In this document: piece by piece, positions 38,512-55,487 of the stretch
Layout: each line of letters begins with the position of its first letter
Position numbering within the stretch: the stretch's first letter is position 1
Source of the DNA: Enoplosus armatus
Lineage: Eukaryota > Chordata > Actinopteri > Centrarchiformes > Enoplosidae
Assembly (NCBI RefSeq): GCF_043641665.1
Contig: NC_092182.1
Location: 12,896,956 to 12,960,955 of the forward strand
DNA: 64,000 nucleotides
Direction of reading: 5' to 3'
Program-made: the position numbers and the translations under genes
Notes under the pieces: generated by a model
Told to the model about the DNA's origin: nothing
The model's database searches: none
Seen by the model: only the letters and a program-made list of their open reading frames with translations

Positions 38512-39750
38512 TTCTTCACGCTGGGACAGATTAAATTCCTCCTTTTGAAGTACTGCGACAGGGGAAAACGACTCGTATTGACACACGGCACAACACATGA
38601 AAATGTCACAGGTTTTAGTCCCGTATCAGCTAGCTTGTTTCATAACTATCCTTGCTTGAGCGTGGAGTGTTCTTCTTCTCCTTTTCTATTTCCGGTCGCG
38701 CAGACGCTCAGGGTGCGCTTTGCTGCCCCCAACAGTTCAAAACCTTGCATGCAAAAATGTCAAAACAAACACAAAATGATGCTTGTTTTTTCGCACAAAA
38801 TGTTGATAGGTACGATTACCCTTTAACTTTCTGATTAGATTTGATTTCCATTATGTTTCTGCGTCAAGAGAAGTCAACCACGAAAGGAGGAGAAATGTGA
38901 CATTCAGAGGGAAATACAAACAATCCATATTGCTCCTCCATTCTATTAGCTATAATCTATTTATTTGTATTACGTACTTTTACAATCTTATTTTTTTTAT
39001 TTTAGGGAGGGCCGATTAGGATGATAATAACAAGATCTATCTATAAATGTTGCAAAGATATTTACTAACATACAATCGCATTGTAAAAGTTGAATAAACT
39101 CATTCGTTATTCAGTCAAATGGCTTTTACTCACAAAATTCTACAATTATCAAAAAAAGTTCTCATGTATTGTAGATCATAATACATGGAATCACACTGCT
39201 TATATGAAGGTGATAATTTTCAATTATTGCCCCGCCCTAGTAGTAGTTACACTCAAAATTTAAGCAGTGTATAGACATTTAATAAATGTTTTTTTTTAAC
39301 ACACTACAATGTAGATTTAAGCAGATATAAGTGTTAATGAATGCTTTTGTACTGTTTGTATTACTATATATAGTAATAATACACACTGTCTACATATGAG
39401 GTTATAATTTGACAAAAAACTGTACATTAACACTTTTATATCAGCTTACAACTACATTATAGTATGTTATATTATAAAATCCTTATTGTGCTTTTACATG
39501 ATTAATAGGGGAGTTAAAGTAAAGTGTAATACTGCTCTTGCCAAACTTAAAGTTGACCTATCACAATAAGTCTTAAAGCTGCAGAAAAATATGGAGCAAG
39601 TAAAATTATCTCAAATTATCTGAAAAAATGTTGGCTAAGTACATAAACTGCATAACATTAACACCACAAGAAAAAAAGCCCCAGAAACATAAGTGTGTAA
39701 AATGAAAATTCATCTGGGACACTTCAGACAAGTAGAAGAGTCAAAAGATA
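38512..39750. other. Spacer between chchd4 start and sec61a1 3' end
   Basis: AT-rich, no supported gene. The chchd4 5' region at 38512-38720 contains a short GC-richer patch near 38690. Plus-strand frames there show no homology. Confidence 0.5.
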
Positions 39751-40671
39751 ATTTTTCCACAAAAAAAGTTTTATTGAGAATGTTTTTCTATAAGTTTGTT
39801 CTGAAATGCATTTATTTTGACATATTCAAAAGACTTTTATCTTACACAAAGACAAATTCAAAGTTATTCAATGCATGGTCTATGTACAGAAAATCATAAC
39901 TTGTCAGTTGTGGAAAAGTGATTAATGCAAGTATGCTTAGAGCAGACAATTAAAAAACAAAACAAAGGAAGTGGGTAACAAAAATGAATGTGAGTTAATA
40001 CTGCAGCTCCCTGGGAATGCCATACAGTAAAACAGCGAGGACCCTTTTTCTTTTTTTTTAATGATTCATCAGATGACTGTTCACAAAAATAAGTTGGAAC
40101 AATTTGTTTTGACAAGTGGACCCCAATGTGAGCTCCACATCCTCTCCTTCTCTTACAAGACCCTGTTCAAATAACAGCTATAACACAGGGTCACGAATCA
40201 GGAAAATTACAGTACTTGACTCAGCGTTTGACAGTTCAGCTTCTGGTCCACACCTTCACGTAATTGGCAGGTTGACAGAAAAATAAAATAAAGCTGAAAG
40301 TAAAAGTATAAACTAAGATAACACCAAGCAGAGCATCGAGTGCTTTTATACACACAACAGGCAGTTGACGTCCGTCATCCGTGTCAAGTATGCCTGCATA
40401 CTGAAGCGTTCTACTGTCAGTCTGAAAAAAGGACCGAACTCCCCCAGGACATGTCGGTCTTTGTGGTACTCTGGGAGATACGTGGAGGGAGTGACAAGCT
40501 GTGCAGCCCCACCACCTCGCAAAGTCCCATTTCAGCTGAGATTCCTGAAGATTCCTCAAACATCGTGAAACTGGAGAGCTGATGATGCAGGGGCTTCACA
40601 TAGATGTAAAATAAATGCAAGGTTGGTGATCTCAATAAAAGTTGGTAGAAGGTGGGAGGATATTGGCTTTT
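39750..40671 (-). other. sec61a1: sec61a1 3' UTR
   Basis: About 0.9 kb follow the stop (40672-40674) to a minus-strand AATAAA at 39770-39775. Overlapping open frames have no homology. Confidence 0.55.
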
Positions 40672-46358
<5,687 letters not shown>

Positions 46359-46477
46359 GATGTCCCAACTGTCCACCTCTGTGCCCCTTTACAGTGTAAA
46401 TCTGTCCGGACTGAGTCTCACTACTGAGCCACCGGGAGGAGGAGAGGAGGAGCGGAGGAGGAGGAGACACGTTAGAG

Positions 46478-46487
46478 ACACGTCACC
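46478..46487 (-). promoter_or_regulatory. UPRE/CRE-like site upstream of sec61a1
   Basis: The minus strand reads GGTGACGTGT, containing TGACGTG, the core bound by ATF6/XBP1, ~125 bp upstream of the ATG. SEC61A1 is induced by the unfolded-protein response in mammals. One short match, so tentative. Confidence 0.35.
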
Positions 46488-47849
46488 ACTACAGACACGA
46501 ACATCAACGACTTAAAGTAGCAGCCTCCCGTGATTCATACTGTATGACCGGCCTCTAACATTAAAGATGTTATTTTTTACTTTGAAAACTCAGATATGAG
46601 TATGAAGAGTATGGAGCATGTAGTCAGTTTTTTTTAGGAAAATGATCTATACATTAGTGTCAATTCAATGCGACAGCTCACAAATTCTCCTCCATTAAAC
46701 AATTCATTGTTTTTTTCTACTAAAAATGTTAAAACACACAACAACAAATAAAAACCTTTCCACAATGAACCGCCATTACATTTTTATTTTATTTTCCTAA
46801 GTAATACCACCGATGTATAATTCTTACCCATGTCTCCGCTTTTCTTTAGATGTCCTCTTCTTATTTATTATTATTAGGCCTATTATTATATTTATATCTT
46901 TAACTTGTGTATTTCGATTTATGAGCTGCCTTAAATACCTTATTTGTAAAACGTATTTTTCATGTCATCATCTTGTCATTGTTGTTTGTTAATATGTTGA
47001 CTTCAATAAAGTTGTGTGGAGGAAAAAAAAAAGGATTTAAAGAGCCAGCCACTCGTAATGGCAGATTACATGGTTAAAGATATTTCTATCTCTGTTTTGC
47101 AGTAAACGATGTGACGTTCCCGAATAAGGATAATAATAATAATGATCAATGTCATCATCATCATCATCATCATCATCAGAACCATTATTCCTCCTATTAT
47201 TATCCATCTCTTTCTGTTTAAAACATCTCAGTTTGCGTAAAGTCACTACTGACTTAGTACGTAAATTTAATCATGTAGTTTACTGTATATGTATGTAGAT
47301 ACATTTTTTTTGTACGTCTCTTGAATATTACATTTGATCAAGATTGGACTACCAACTGGGCAAAGCAACTCTGGGGGTCTTACTGTGGGGCCCTGTGTCA
47401 ATATCTAGTTTTTTATACCTTTCTTCAGTTGATACTATGTTTTCTGGGATTTTTGCCCAGCGGCCCCAACGCTGGTTAATCCCACATTTATTGCAACTTT
47501 ACACTTCCTCTCCATTTCATTTCAGATGGAAATATTGTGCTAATAAATGTTGCTCCACTACATTTATTTGACTGCTGTGGTTACTTGTTCCTCTGCTGAT
47601 TAAAGGTTTGCATTCAAAACATGTAGTCCAAATAAGGCGTATCGTTATAGATTAGCTAACCAACAATATATAAAGCAGTTATCATAAACTCCACTTTGAG
47701 CAGCTGCTACATTAGAATGTAAATTATATGTTGATTACATGTTACTGCATTGATAATAATCAATAATACAACATGTAACAATTTAACACTCAGAAGAGAA
47801 GAGGTCATTCAGCATAAAGAGTACTATTACTTTTGATGCCTTGAGTTTA

Positions 47850-47985
47850 TTTTGCTGATGATACTTTATTTTTACTTAAGTCAAATTTTGGATGCAGGAA
47901 CTGTATCAGAATTTTTACACAGTATTCCTACTTTTACTTAAGTGAGGGATCTGACTACTTTGGTTTGGCCACTGCTGAAATATGA
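47850..47985. repeat. Interspersed 'GTACTTGTACTT'-family remnant, copy 3
   Basis: Contains TTTTTACTTAAGTCAAATTT, GGATGCAGGA and CCTACTTTTACTTAAGTGAG, the distal half of the repeat seen at 21580 and 31225. A CTCCACTACATTTATTTGAC stretch at 47550 may be its other part. Confidence 0.45.
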
Positions 47986-50900
47986 ATAAAGGAAAAAGAA
48001 CAAGTAGCTGCCAAACTATTAAAATTTCCCACAGTAACCATCACTGTAAGAAGCTACACTTCTGGCTTGGGACAGCAGATACTTGCTGTTCCACTATTCC
48101 TCCCGGCATGGACACGTGCATGTCTCCACCAGAGAGCAGCAGTGGCCTGAAAATGATCTAGTTCAGGCAATACAGGCTGGTGAAGACAGTTTTGAGACAG
48201 AGCTTCTCTCAAGCCAGCCTGACTGTCAACAAAGTCAGAGTCACACACGCATGAAGGGGGTTGACAAAATAACAAGCACACTTTACAGTGTCAATAAAAT
48301 GCTTCATTTGTAACTGAGAATAATGAATCAAACAGCATTCATGTCCAACATATGTCTCAGTCTCAATGTATCTCTGAGCCCTACCTTAGACTCCTTCTTT
48401 GATACTTTGATCTGAAGTCCATACTCCCTAATATTTGAAAGGAGAAAGTTGGAATGGATTCATTATGTGGAGATTTGCTCCAACCACTGATTTGTGCTTA
48501 AGTACCATATAAGACCACAGAGCCTTAGCACAGCTGTAGTGTACATGTCCTAAAAGAGGACTTTGTGAACTGGAAGTGCTTTGTTTGTGAGCAGCCCACT
48601 TTCCTACTGGCCGGAGACAAATTTAGCCAGTTAAAATGGTGGCTGTTCAGGTGTGACCTGAGGAAAACCAAGGTGGTATTACCACTGATGATGGATCCAG
48701 TATTGTCAAGGCAGTGGCCACAAAACTCATTCTTTCTTTCTAAAATGTAGTATAAGACGACAGAGTATCAGTCAACAGGATGTCGTAAAAAGTTGGTGAA
48801 GCATTTCTCACATAGTTGAAAGACAAGGATGGCGCACACAGCGAGGCAGAGAAAGAGCTCAGTCTTCCAGAGTACTCCCTGATAACAGAGTGCCCATAGT
48901 GTTAGGGCACAAGGGAAATGATAAGGCTGCTCCAACAGAATAAAGACTTATCTAAGGCTCTGTCTGTTGACAGTGAGGCTCTTCATTTGGTTATACACTG
49001 CAGGACACAGGTGTGTTAACAGAAACCAGTTCTTTGTATTTTGAGGACATTAACTCCAGAAGCAGACAGAACTTCAACAGCCCGAGGCTACATGGATGGC
49101 AAATACAGAGCAACAGACTTTTAGGAGTCTCTTGTCATCACCAGAGTGACTGTATGAGTAAAGTGAATTGTGGTACCTGCAATTAATTACAGACAGAAGT
49201 CTAAATTAGACCAAAAAAGGTAATTATATACATAGTTTGGTACGAAAACATGTCACATGCTATTCCTTATAGAATTTTATAGAAGCTACCCCTTACAGCC
49301 GGTTAGCTTAGCTTAACACAATGGAAACACAGGGAAACAAACTCCACCCACCAACGTTATATATATAAATCATATCTAGTGTGTTTAATCTGCACAAAAA
49401 CCAAAATGTAAAAACCACAACTTGCTAGGCAACCAGTGGACACTCCAGGAAGTGCTCCCAGCCATAGTCAGCTACGTAACACCTCGGATTCAACAATTTT
49501 TAAAAACAAATAAACAAACAAGATATGTTCGTGGGCGAGCTTTAGAGGTGTTTGTAGCCGCTGGCTCCAGATTCAACCTGAACAGACATGAAAATGGTAT
49601 CAAACTTCTCGTCAAATTCTCAGGAAGAAAGCGAATAGGTGTATTTCCAAAAATATCAAGACTGTATTACATAAGAGACTTTGACTTAGCTGTAACGTGA
49701 AGGAATGCTGAATTCCTTCAATTGTTACTACTTTTCTTTTATTCCCCTGCCTTTTTTTTCTCACATTCATCTCATTCCTCGTTTTGTCCCAGAGAGTTCA
49801 CCCTCCTCTGATGAAAGAGATGAGTGTTTCACCCTCCATCCAAGCCAGGTCACTCACATTCACCTCACATTTTAAGTGTTTTGTGTGTGTTTGAATTGTT
49901 TTGTTTGCAATTCAATTACTGCACATCTATGTGTGTGTAAAGCAGATTAATCTCGCTTGTAGATTATTGGGAATCCTGAAGTAGGGGAGGAAAAAGCAGA
50001 TGTCAGGGAGCTTTGGAAAGGCCACGCTTCGATGTTTACAGTGACAGGATAATACTATGTTTCACCTCCCTGGATTGTTCATTAGCATTTTAGAGGGGAG
50101 GGGGGAACAGTGGGTGCAACAACACAAGAAACTGGGTGGGAGTAAAGAGTCACAAGATCGGCATGAGACTGAGCAGTGTGAGTCACTCCCTGTTCAGCTG
50201 TCTTATCCCGGTTTCTGTCTTCTGCCACTCTGGGAAAGACAGCTGATATACTCCACCATGACAGTCATATGGTGTATCTAGAGTACTAGGGGTCAGGGGT
50301 TAAGGTCGGTGGGTTTTAACTGGTCGATTTGATTGTCCCTGTAACCCACGATGGTGATCCCGCAGACAGAAGAACATTGCGTACTCGACCTCATGCACCA
50401 GGTTACATAAACATCTACAGATCAGAGAAACTCCTCCCTGCAGGCATTTTCTCTCACAGCTTTAGAGGGTTAATGAAGAACAGCTCGGCTCGTCAGCTTT
50501 AAATAAACATCGCAGGTTTGTTACAGTAACTGCATCAAATATGGAGGAAAAATCTCTCAAAATAAAGCTGCCAGTCGGAACATTACCAATATCGTTGTGT
50601 CATTTATATCCAAATCACTGGGATTAGAGAGGTAAAACACAACAAAACTGGAAAGAGTCTACAGCCATGCTAGCAGCTCTGTGACGCTGTATTTAGGTGG
50701 ATTAGGGTGGTGCTTTGAGCTAAATGCTCAAAAGGTCAGCATGCTAACATGCTCACACTGACAGTGTTTGCATGCTGATGTTTAGCAGGGTCACCAGCTT
50801 AGTTTAGCATGTTAGCATGCTAGCATTTGCTAATTAGCACTAAACATAAAGATACAGCTGAGACAGAGGAGAATGTCATTCATTTTGCAGATATAAACCA

Positions 50901-52429
50901 AAGCATCAGACAAAAATCAATTTTTGACCTGATGACGGCACTTGATGAAATGTTTCAGTCTGGAACAAAGTGGTGGACCAACTGACATTGCCATCCCTAA
51001 AACCACGCCGCTAACATGTCTAAAACAGGTGTCACTGTCCATAAACCTTTAGTCCTGCTCAATTTATAGAAAGACAGTGTAAGTGTAACAGTGTAAGAGT
51101 GTAAAGAGTGATGGATACAGAAAAAAGTGACGTGGGATGTCTAAATTGGAGATAAAGCTTTGTAAATAACAGCACCTTCAAATCCCAGAGGTGTAGAGTG
51201 GGGAGGCATTCGTTGTTTTTGCTTTTGCCATCCAGCTAATCTCTCAGTCTAACAGCTGTTCCCAGTGCAGTTTCTCTTTAACTGTCTTATGTAACCAGTT
51301 CAAAGGTTCCCTGCCAGCTACGCTCTTAACATAAACGCAGCCACGACAGCCACTTGACCCCAGCGGAGATGTGTAGTCTCTCGTTTTAACAAAATGAATC
51401 GCAAAGTGTCTTAAAAGGCCAGCTGTTCGTTGATGATAGCGTTAATGCTTAGATTACGAGAAAACAGCATCCTATTGCAAAAGCCTCAATAACTAAAGCT
51501 TAAAGACAATCAGCAGAGGTGTACAACTTTATCTCACTTATCAAATATTTCTAAAAGATCACTTGAAACAATACATAATGAAGAGCAAGACAACCTGCTG
51601 AAAAATTGCTTCCGCGAAGAGAAATGAACAACCCAACATGACACTAAACCATTGTGTTCACTGCTATAACCTTAATTACAGTAATTAAAAGGTATTCAGT
51701 GACATTTTTGTGCTGCAGATGAATGAAACACACCTCCTCCACCCACATACAGACACTCATTATAATCCTTCTACGGGCAATGCATATATGACATGGAAAA
51801 TGTATGTGAGGAGGATTAATGAAGCCATGCTTTAACCAGTAGAGAACAAAAACAATCCCACTGACGGGAGAATGTGGTGTGAGTGACGAGCCATAACCCT
51901 GCAGGACTGTGGTCATCAGGCTTAATCCAGATTATTCCGGACTACGCACTGTACACTCATAGCTCTCTCTGCCTGACTTGTCCTGTCTGGGTTATTTTAA
52001 GCTCACATACTCATACACTACACTGCGGTTGCTGCAGGGAGAATGAGTGAACGTGTGCTGTAATGTGGATAGAAATACCCCCCCCCCCCCACACACACAC
52101 ACACACATGTATTTTATTGGGTTGTTTGACTGACTGAGAAAGGGCTTTCAAACGCGCACAAACAAGACTCACTCAGTCATGCACATCACCCCTTCACGTG
52201 CAGGCCCAAAGGTGGTGTGAGGTGTCAGCATCAGACACATCACTCTTTTAATTTTTCATTTAACTACCAATCAGAACATACAGACAGGTGGCAAATTAAG
52301 GATCTGAAAATCTGAATAAATTAGTGGAGAAACATGACAAATACAGATGCTTCCATGCATGTGAACTGCATGATGCAATTAAGTAATTAACATCCTTTCA
52401 TGCTAATGTTTACAAGAGGGAAAGATGTG

Positions 52430-52570
52430 AGTGACTTTGTAACATGGTTAATTATCGGGGGAACAGATGGCGAGAGGCTTCAGTCACAAAGACTGCTCAA
52501 CTGGCTGGTGTTTCAGTGGGAACAGTGCCTGAAGTGACATCATTTAGGTCTAAAGGAACTGTGTGTGTGT
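52430..52570 (+). pseudogene. Relic of a Tc1-like transposase helix-turn-helix
   Basis: A plus-strand frame reads EASVTKTAQLAGVSVGTV followed by EVTSFRSKGT-like sequence. This is the form of the N-terminal helix-turn-helix of fish Tc1-family transposases. No catalytic part is seen downstream. Confidence 0.45.
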
Positions 52571-52842
52571 GAATCATATACAGTCAGATCAGAAAGTGGA
52601 ATCCATTCTCAGGAAATAGGCGGTGCTGCGTGGAAGCTTGGTGCACATAGTATCCACTTGTTTGACCACACAATAAGTGAACACAGTTGATGAATGAATG
52701 TATTTGTACTATCCACTCCTGTCTCACAACTGACTGCAAACCATACCACATCTGTTTTTTCCCTGAGCAGATTCAGCTCCTGCTGAGTACGATTACATAA
52801 AATCTGATGGTGAGCTAATATCTCCAGGTCTTCATTCTCTCA

Positions 52843-53135
52843 GATCTAAAACGATTAACTGGTTACTCATTTGATTATCGATTAATCATCATAGTCATTC
52901 ATCAAATGTTTCCAGCTTCTTAATTGTGGGAATTAGCTGCTTGTCTTTGTCATATGTGACAGTAAACGGCGTATATTTTTGGATTTTTGGGCAAAAGAGA
53001 CAAAAACAATTTAAAGGAACTGCTTTGTGAATGGACATTTGTCACTGTTTTAAACCAAGCAATTAATAGATCAATCAAGAAAACAATTCTTCAATCTATA
53101 ATCGCAATAGTTATCAGTTGCAGCTCTAGTCAAGA
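52843..53135. repeat. GGGCTGCAACTA-type interspersed repeat, third copy
   Basis: Starts near AAAACGATTAACTGGTTACT and ends GTTATCAGTTGCAGCTCT, with an interior TTTCCAGCTTCTTAATTGTG. It matches the organisation of the 11957 element in the opposite direction. Confidence 0.6.
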
Positions 53136-53694
53136 TGGTGTGCTATTTGTCAATGGCAACATTTGAGCTTAACATTTACCAAATGTAGATTGAATTGATT
53201 TTGTTCCAAACATTTGCTGCTGTAACTGATATTCATGATGGTGTTCATCCCTCCAGTAGAGTTCAAGAGACTTGGAGAATCTCTGCCAAGGAGCACTGAA
53301 GCCGTTTTGAAGGCTCGTGGTGACCTTACTTAGACACTTTATGTTGTTTATTTCTTTAATTTATCACCCATCTGTATAAATATGTGAAATAGACTATGTG
53401 GTGTTGGCTCTTGTGGATTTGGTGATATAAATAAAGTTTGAGAACAGCTGTTGATGGCCTGACACAAACCCTGATGGCAGCTGCTGGGAAATAAGACAAA
53501 ACGTTCTGTGACACCACTGAGGAGTTATATAATCCCCCCCCCCCCCCCCTCACTGGGTCCTGTCCAAACAAAAACTGACAGAAAATCAGAAATCAAACCC
53601 ATCTCTGTACGGATACTGCGTATGTAACCTCAACATTCAGGCCTTCTTTATCTTGTTCACCACATGAAGTTTGACAGAAAGTCAGTGAGATATA

Positions 53695-53760
<66 letters not shown>

Positions 53761-53795
53761 GTCTATCTGTCTGTCTGTCTGTCTGTCTGTCTATC
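53695..53795. repeat. (ATCT)n then (GTCT)n microsatellite
   Basis: About 16 ATCT units followed by mixed GTCT/ATCT units, ~100 bp in all. Long and nearly pure, so likely length-variable. Confidence 0.95.
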
Positions 53796-54189
53796 CAGTC
53801 ACACAACAGATTCCTTGCAAGGTTATACATTTCAGCTAATGTTCATTAGGCCTTCAGGGACGAAGGTGAAAGAGGTGATAAGACTCAACATTAAGACAGT
53901 GCCAGCAGGGTTACTAAGTAAAACTGTGATACAAGTGGCCTGATATGAAAATGGGCAGCTGTAAGGACATAGTGTGTTCAGGTTTATTGTATCATGTAAT
54001 CTCCCTCTGATCAACTGTCTTTTTATTCCCCCTGGTGGCCGTGTGTTTTGTTATCTGATCGATCTGTTGACCAGGGTTCAAGGAGGGTTGCATAACAAGC
54101 TGTGACATCGTAGTCTTTGAACACATGACATGTTGTGTAGAGGTACCACACACGTCATATATGTATATATATTTTGGGTTTTTTTTGTT

Positions 54190-54300
54190 GGACATGTAAA
54201 ATTAAAATGCAGGACTTATTCAACTGGTCTATGGCTTAAAAACGGATTAAATGCGCTGTCATTTTGATGCATGGGTACCTTATATGATGTTGATGTTAAT
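54190..54300 (-). pseudogene. Inverted relic of the protamine 3' UTR at the array's left edge
   Basis: Read on the minus strand, this contains ATCAAAATGACAGCGCATTT, then AATCCG and TTTTTAAGCCATAGA. It matches the 3' UTR of the protamine genes at 57183-57290 (ATCAAAATGACAGCGCACTT, AATCCA, TTTTTTAAGCCATAGA). A block with ATTAACATCAAC and GGTAC, found downstream of each protamine gene, lies next to it. No coding part remains. Confidence 0.7.
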
Positions 54301-54723
54301 GGATCAGGAGCCAGTTCACCTGTTCGTAGTTCCATCCATCCAGCCGTCTTCGGTGCGTCTCCGGGTCCTCGTCGTGATGGCAGCAGACTCAATCTGGGAA
54401 AAAAAAGTTAATTAATTAATTAATTAGATTAAATAACTAAATAAGTTAAATATTAAATCTTGTATGTAATAGGTTCTATTTATAAACTCAGAGGCAACAT
54501 TTTGTGATGTCAATGATGATGTCACAATTCCTGTGCAACAAAGAACTGGTTTAAATGGATCCTTATGATGTCACTAGTGATTGAGCCAGCATTTGTCGCA
54601 CAAAAATCGTGACATCATCAGTGACATCATCATTGACATCATATAATGTTTCCTCTGAGTTTATAAATACAACCTGTTACATACAAGAATTCATGTATCG
54701 ATTAACTCACTTGTTTTTTCCTG

Positions 54724-54796
54724 ACTGAGTCTGCTGCCATCACGACGAGGACCCGGAGACGCACTGAAGACGGCTGGATGGATGGAACTACGATCA
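54724..54796 (+). pseudogene. S module, arginine-codon-rich segment (first + copy)
   Basis: GAGTCTGCTGCCATCACGAC, then GAGGACCCGGAGACGCAC and a GGCTGGATGGATGGAACTAC tail. It occupies the place downstream of the A-unit promoter where B units have protamine. One frame reads ESAAITTRTRRRTEDGWMDG. It starts after a splice-acceptor-like pyrimidine run and ends at a donor-like CAG|GTGA. A short ATG-led frame just upstream stops after 11 codons. Other + copies lie near 55518, 56300, 58046 and 59790; inverted copies sit by each landmark. It may be a decayed protamine relative (shared SA, then R-rich) or an exon of another gene; I cannot decide. Confidence 0.4.
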
Positions 54797-55019
54797 GGTG
54801 ACATTACCAGATAAATTCATTCATCATCAAAAATAAGGGAAGGTTTTTTTCAAGTTTGTTTAGTCTGATTGTCAAGACTTTGTGACAATTGTACTGTTCT
54901 ATGTGTCAAATATCTGGCACCAAACTGATCTCAAAGAAATAGAGTTGCAAGGTGGTAGGGGTCACTAATGTTACGATCCTGCAGGTTAATGTTCTGGCCA
55001 TCAGTTATTGCTATTTCAA

Positions 55020-55205
55020 CTTTGTATAGGAAAAAACATGCTTTATTTGTCAATTTGAAATGGCAGACAGCTCTGCCCAAAAGCCATGAGCTTATGCTAT
55101 ATTTGCAGTGGATCAGAAGCCAGTTCACCTGTTCGTAGTTCCATCCATCCAGCCGTCTTCGGTGCGTCTCCGGGTCCTCGTCGTGATGGCAGCAGACTCA
55201 ATCTG
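55020..55205 (-). other. Minus-strand S module plus polyadenylation signal (representative)
   Basis: Left of each palindromic promoter, the minus strand has AACTTTTTCTTTCCCAG, an S module, GTGAACTGGCTTCTGATCCA and then ACAAATAAAGCATGTTTTTT, an AATAAA followed by a T-rich stretch. With the outward TATA box of the promoter this forms a compact transcription-unit layout of roughly 350-400 bp, repeated up to nine times. In copies near 55975, 57725 and 59465 the S module is cut short (CGTGATCGCAGTTAG). No convincing protein is encoded; it may be a non-coding transcript or a relic. Confidence 0.4.
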
Positions 55206-55264
55206 GGAAAGAAAAAGTTAATTAATTAATTAGATTAAATAACTAATTAATTTATATATTAAAT

Positions 55265-55487
55265 CTTGTATGTAACAGGTTCTATTTATAAACTCAGAGG
55301 CATCATTTTGTGATGTCAATGATGATGTCACAATTCCTGTGCAACAAAGAACTGGTTTAAATGGATCCCTATGATGTCACTAGTGATTGAGCCAGCATTT
55401 GTCGCACAAAAATTGTGACATCATCATTGACATCACATAATGTTTCCTCTGAGTTTATAAATACAACCTGTTACATACAAGAAGTCA
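55265..55487. promoter_or_regulatory. Palindromic bidirectional promoter (representative A-unit copy)
   Basis: The left arm read on the plus strand and the right arm read on the minus strand both run CTTGTATGTAACAGGTT, TATTTATAAACTCAGAGG, then TGTGATGTCAATGATGATGT and CACAATT, ~71 bp with about five mismatches. The spacer is ~75-80 bp. Each arm has a TATA-like box and two CRE-like TGATGTCA sites; another lies in the spacer. Symmetric TATA boxes facing outward imply divergent transcription. Equivalent copies occur at about 54465-54690, 56045-56270, 57785-58015, 59530-59760 and 61270-61490. Confidence 0.7.

Larger units (their letters stand above)
46500..54180. other. Gene-free 7.7-kb spacer
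   Basis: No supported gene. Contents seen: (CAT)n at 47150-47177, interspersed-repeat remnants at 47850-47985 and 49290-49345, a TTAGCATGCTAGCATTTGCT-rich block at 50730-50840, a Tc1-like relic at 52430-52570, the repeat at 52843-53135, C-runs at 52078-52090 and 53534-53549, and a long tetranucleotide tract. A plus-strand frame at 49422-49700 is open for 92 codons but matches nothing I recognise. Confidence 0.6.

Noticed and set aside
49422..49700. 92-codon plus-strand open frame in the spacer
   Set aside because: No recognised similarity, no nearby exons or promoter, and repeat remnants beside it. Chance is the likelier reading.
53664..53849. Open frame rich in IYLS repeats
   Set aside because: It is the translation of the ATCT microsatellite.
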